From NCBI GenBank assembly GCA_021292105.1, contig CM037867.1, positions 9,924,728 to 9,988,727 of the forward strand: a DNA stretch of 64,000 bases. The letters are read 5' to 3'. Source of the stretch: Anadara kagoshimensis. Taxonomy: Eukaryota; Mollusca; Bivalvia; Arcoida; Arcidae. Positions within the stretch are counted from its first letter, which is position 1. Every line of letters starts with the position of its first letter. A program made the position numbers and the translations under genes. Shown one piece after another: positions 61,790-64,000 of the stretch. Under the pieces are notes generated by a model. The model searched no databases. It was given only the letters and a program-made list of their open reading frames with translations, and was not told the DNA's origin.

Positions 61790-63724
61790 CCACTACGAAC
61801 CCGTTATTTCTCACGATTTACAGGGGTTACAAGGTCAATATTTGGTCAGAATGTGTAAAATATGATATATTTTCATTCCACAAACTTATTTTTTATGAAA
61901 ATTGACTTTATAGATGAATTAATGAGCAATTACGTAATTGCGCACATACCGCACCAATACACATCACTTACACTCCTGTGGTATTTACTACGAGCCCATT
62001 ATATCTCTCAATCTACAAGACTTATGAACTTAATTTTTGGTCAGAATGTGTAAAATGTGTTATATTTCCAATATGTAAACGTGTTTTATAGGTATTTAAT
62101 AAAAATATGGATTTATAGCGAATTTCATTTTTGCAATTCACGATCTCTTGACTACGAGCCAGTCAGTTGTCTGTGGTATTTACTACGAGCCCGTTATATC
62201 TCTCGATCTACATGACTTATGCAATTGATATTTGGTCAGAATGTGTAAAATATGCTATATTTTCAATATGTTAACGTGTTTTATATGTATTTAATAAAAA
62301 ATAGATTTATAGCGAATTTCATTTTTGTAATTCACGATCTCTTGACTACGAACCCGTAATGGCTTCTCAGTTGTTTATGGTATTTACTACGAGCCCGTTA
62401 TATCTCTCGATCTACAGGACTTATGAAATTAATATTTTGTCAGAATGTGTAAAATATATTATATTTTCAATATGTTAACGTGTTTTTATGCATTTAAAAA
62501 AAATGTGGATTTATAGCAAATTTCATTTTTGCCATTCACGATCTCTTGACTACGAGCCCGTAATGGCTTCTCAGTTGTTTATGGTATTTACTACGAGCCC
62601 TTTTTATCTTTCGATCTACAGGGGTTACAATGTCAATATTTGGTCAGAATGTGTAAAATATGATATTTTTTATTTAACACACTGATTTTTTATTAACATT
62701 ACTGTTATAGACGAATTAATGTGCAATTGCGCACATACCGCACCAATACACATTACATACACTCCTGTGGTATTTACTACGAGCCCGTTATATCTCTTGA
62801 TCTATAAGACTGATGAAGTTAATTTTTGGTCAGAATGTGTAAAATATGTTATATTTCCAATATGTTAACATGTTTAATATGTATTTAATCAAAATATTGA
62901 CTTATAGCGAATTTCATTTTTGTCATTCACGATCTCTTGACTACGAGCTTGTAATGGCTTGGTATTTACTACGAGCCCGTTATATCTTTCAATCTACACG
63001 ACATATGTACTTAATATTTCGCCAAAATGTGTAAAATATGTTATATTTTCAATATGTAAACGCATGTTATAGGTATTTAACAAAAATATGGAATTATGAG
63101 CAATTACGGACATGCCGCACCAATACACATCACTTACACTCCTGTGGTATTTACTACGAGCCCGTTATATCTCTCGATCTATAAGACTGATGAAGTTAAT
63201 TTTTGGTCAGAATGTGTAAAATATGTTATATTTCCAAAAAGTTAACGTGTTTAATATGTATTTAATCAAAATATTGACTTATAGCGAATTTCATTTTTGT
63301 CATTTACGATCTCTTGACTACGAGCCCGTAATGGCTTCTCAGTTGTTTATGGTATTTACTACGAGCCCGTTATATCTCTTGATCTACAGGGGTTACAATG
63401 TCAATATTTGGCCAGAATGTGTAAAATATGATATATTTTCATTTAACACACTGATTTTTTTATGAAAATTACTGTAATAGATGAATTAATGTGCAATTGC
63501 GCACATACCGCACCAATACACATTACTTACACTCACGTGGTATTTACTACGAGCCCGTTATATCTCTCAATCTACAAGAATTATGAACTTAATTTTTGGT
63601 CGGAATGTGTAAAATATGTTATATTTTCAATATATTAACGTGTTTTATTGGTATTTAATAAAAATATGGATTTATAGCGAATTTCATTTTTTTCCATTCA
63701 CGATCTCTTGACTACGAGCCCGTA
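61790..63724. repeat. ~195-bp satellite array, about 10 units with two unit types
   Basis: The word TACTACGAGCCCGTTATATC recurs near 61793, 61983, 62184, 62384, 62590, 62773, 62968, 63147, 63358 and 63545 (spacing 179-211 bp). One unit type adds AATTGCGCACATACCGCACC; the other has TTCACGATCTCTTGACTACG and GTAATGGCTTCTCAGTTG. Open frames in this stretch (61862-63465) come from the repeat and are not genes. Confidence 0.92.
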
Positions 63725-63726
63725 TC

Positions 63727-64000
63727 TCAGAAACTATAAAGTTTTTGTATAGGCATGTATATTAGAATATTGTAGGTATTGGCCTATCGATCATTTTGAT
63801 ATATGAATGAAGGTCAAAGGTCAAGGTCATAGACGCGAACGAATACTTAAATGGTTAATTATCTCAAAAACTATAAACTTTTTGTATAGGCATGTATATT
63901 GGAATATTGTAGGCATTTGCACAACAATCATTTTGATATATGAATTAAGGTCATAGGTTCAAAGGTCAAGGTCATAGATGCAAACGAATACTTAAATTGT
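63727..64000 (-). repeat. 146-bp satellite again, inverted, cut by the window edge
   Basis: Two units in reverse orientation: AACTATAAA(C/G)TTTTTGTATA, GGCATGTATATT, ATCATTTTGATATATGAA and AGGTCAAAGGTCAAGGTCAT, the complement of the 57335-59275 unit. It joins the ~195-bp array without a gap at 63724-63727. Confidence 0.9.

Noticed and set aside
61862..63465. Three or four similar small proteins
   Set aside because: They repeat because the ~195-bp satellite repeats; there is no other coding sign.

Overview
This is AT-rich animal nuclear DNA. The best guess is a mollusc or another lophotrochozoan. The coding sequence is split by GT-AG introns, there is an animal-type alternative oxidase, and the spacers are full of tRNA-derived SINEs, MITEs, microsatellites and satellite arrays. 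I see no bacterial or organellar gene and no free-standing tRNA or rRNA gene. All exon models below were built by hand from splice sites and reading phase.

Layout. 1-3532 is gene-free and holds repeat fragments. 3533-7340 is a decayed APE-type non-LTR retrotransposon (endonuclease plus reverse transcriptase) with a 2A-like motif at its N-terminus and one frameshift. 7670-10677 (+) is a four-exon secreted lipocalin of the apolipoprotein D type. 10678-16360 is spacer with a SINE nested in a MITE and two decayed copies of the next gene's promoter and first exon. 16505-24666 (+) is a ten-exon mitochondrial alternative oxidase (AOX) with all iron ligands. 24667-33921 is the convergent spacer. 33922-56446 (-) is a 22-exon FYCO1-type autophagy adaptor with RUN domain, long coiled coil, FYVE finger, LIR motif and GOLD domain. 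56592-64000 is repeat-rich: a head-to-tail hAT-like dimer, a 146-bp satellite array, an (ATCT)n tract, one well-formed but orphan first exon (61516-61617, +), a ~195-bp array, and the 146-bp satellite again in inverted orientation at the window edge.

The three genes have separate promoters and long spacers, so nothing suggests an operon. Their likely jobs are lipid or antioxidant binding outside the cell, cyanide-insensitive quinol oxidation in mitochondria, and plus-end transport of autophagosomes and late endosomes. I do not claim that they work together.

The most unusual thread is a recurrent pattern. Small duplications that span exon borders (promoter plus exon 1, splice acceptor plus exon start, exon end plus donor) occur at five places in the three genes. 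They leave decayed pseudo-exons and decoy splice sites inside introns or just upstream. Two single-base frameshifts within about 100 bp of the FYCO1 coiled-coil exon also need checking: they may be assembly errors or a real lesion.
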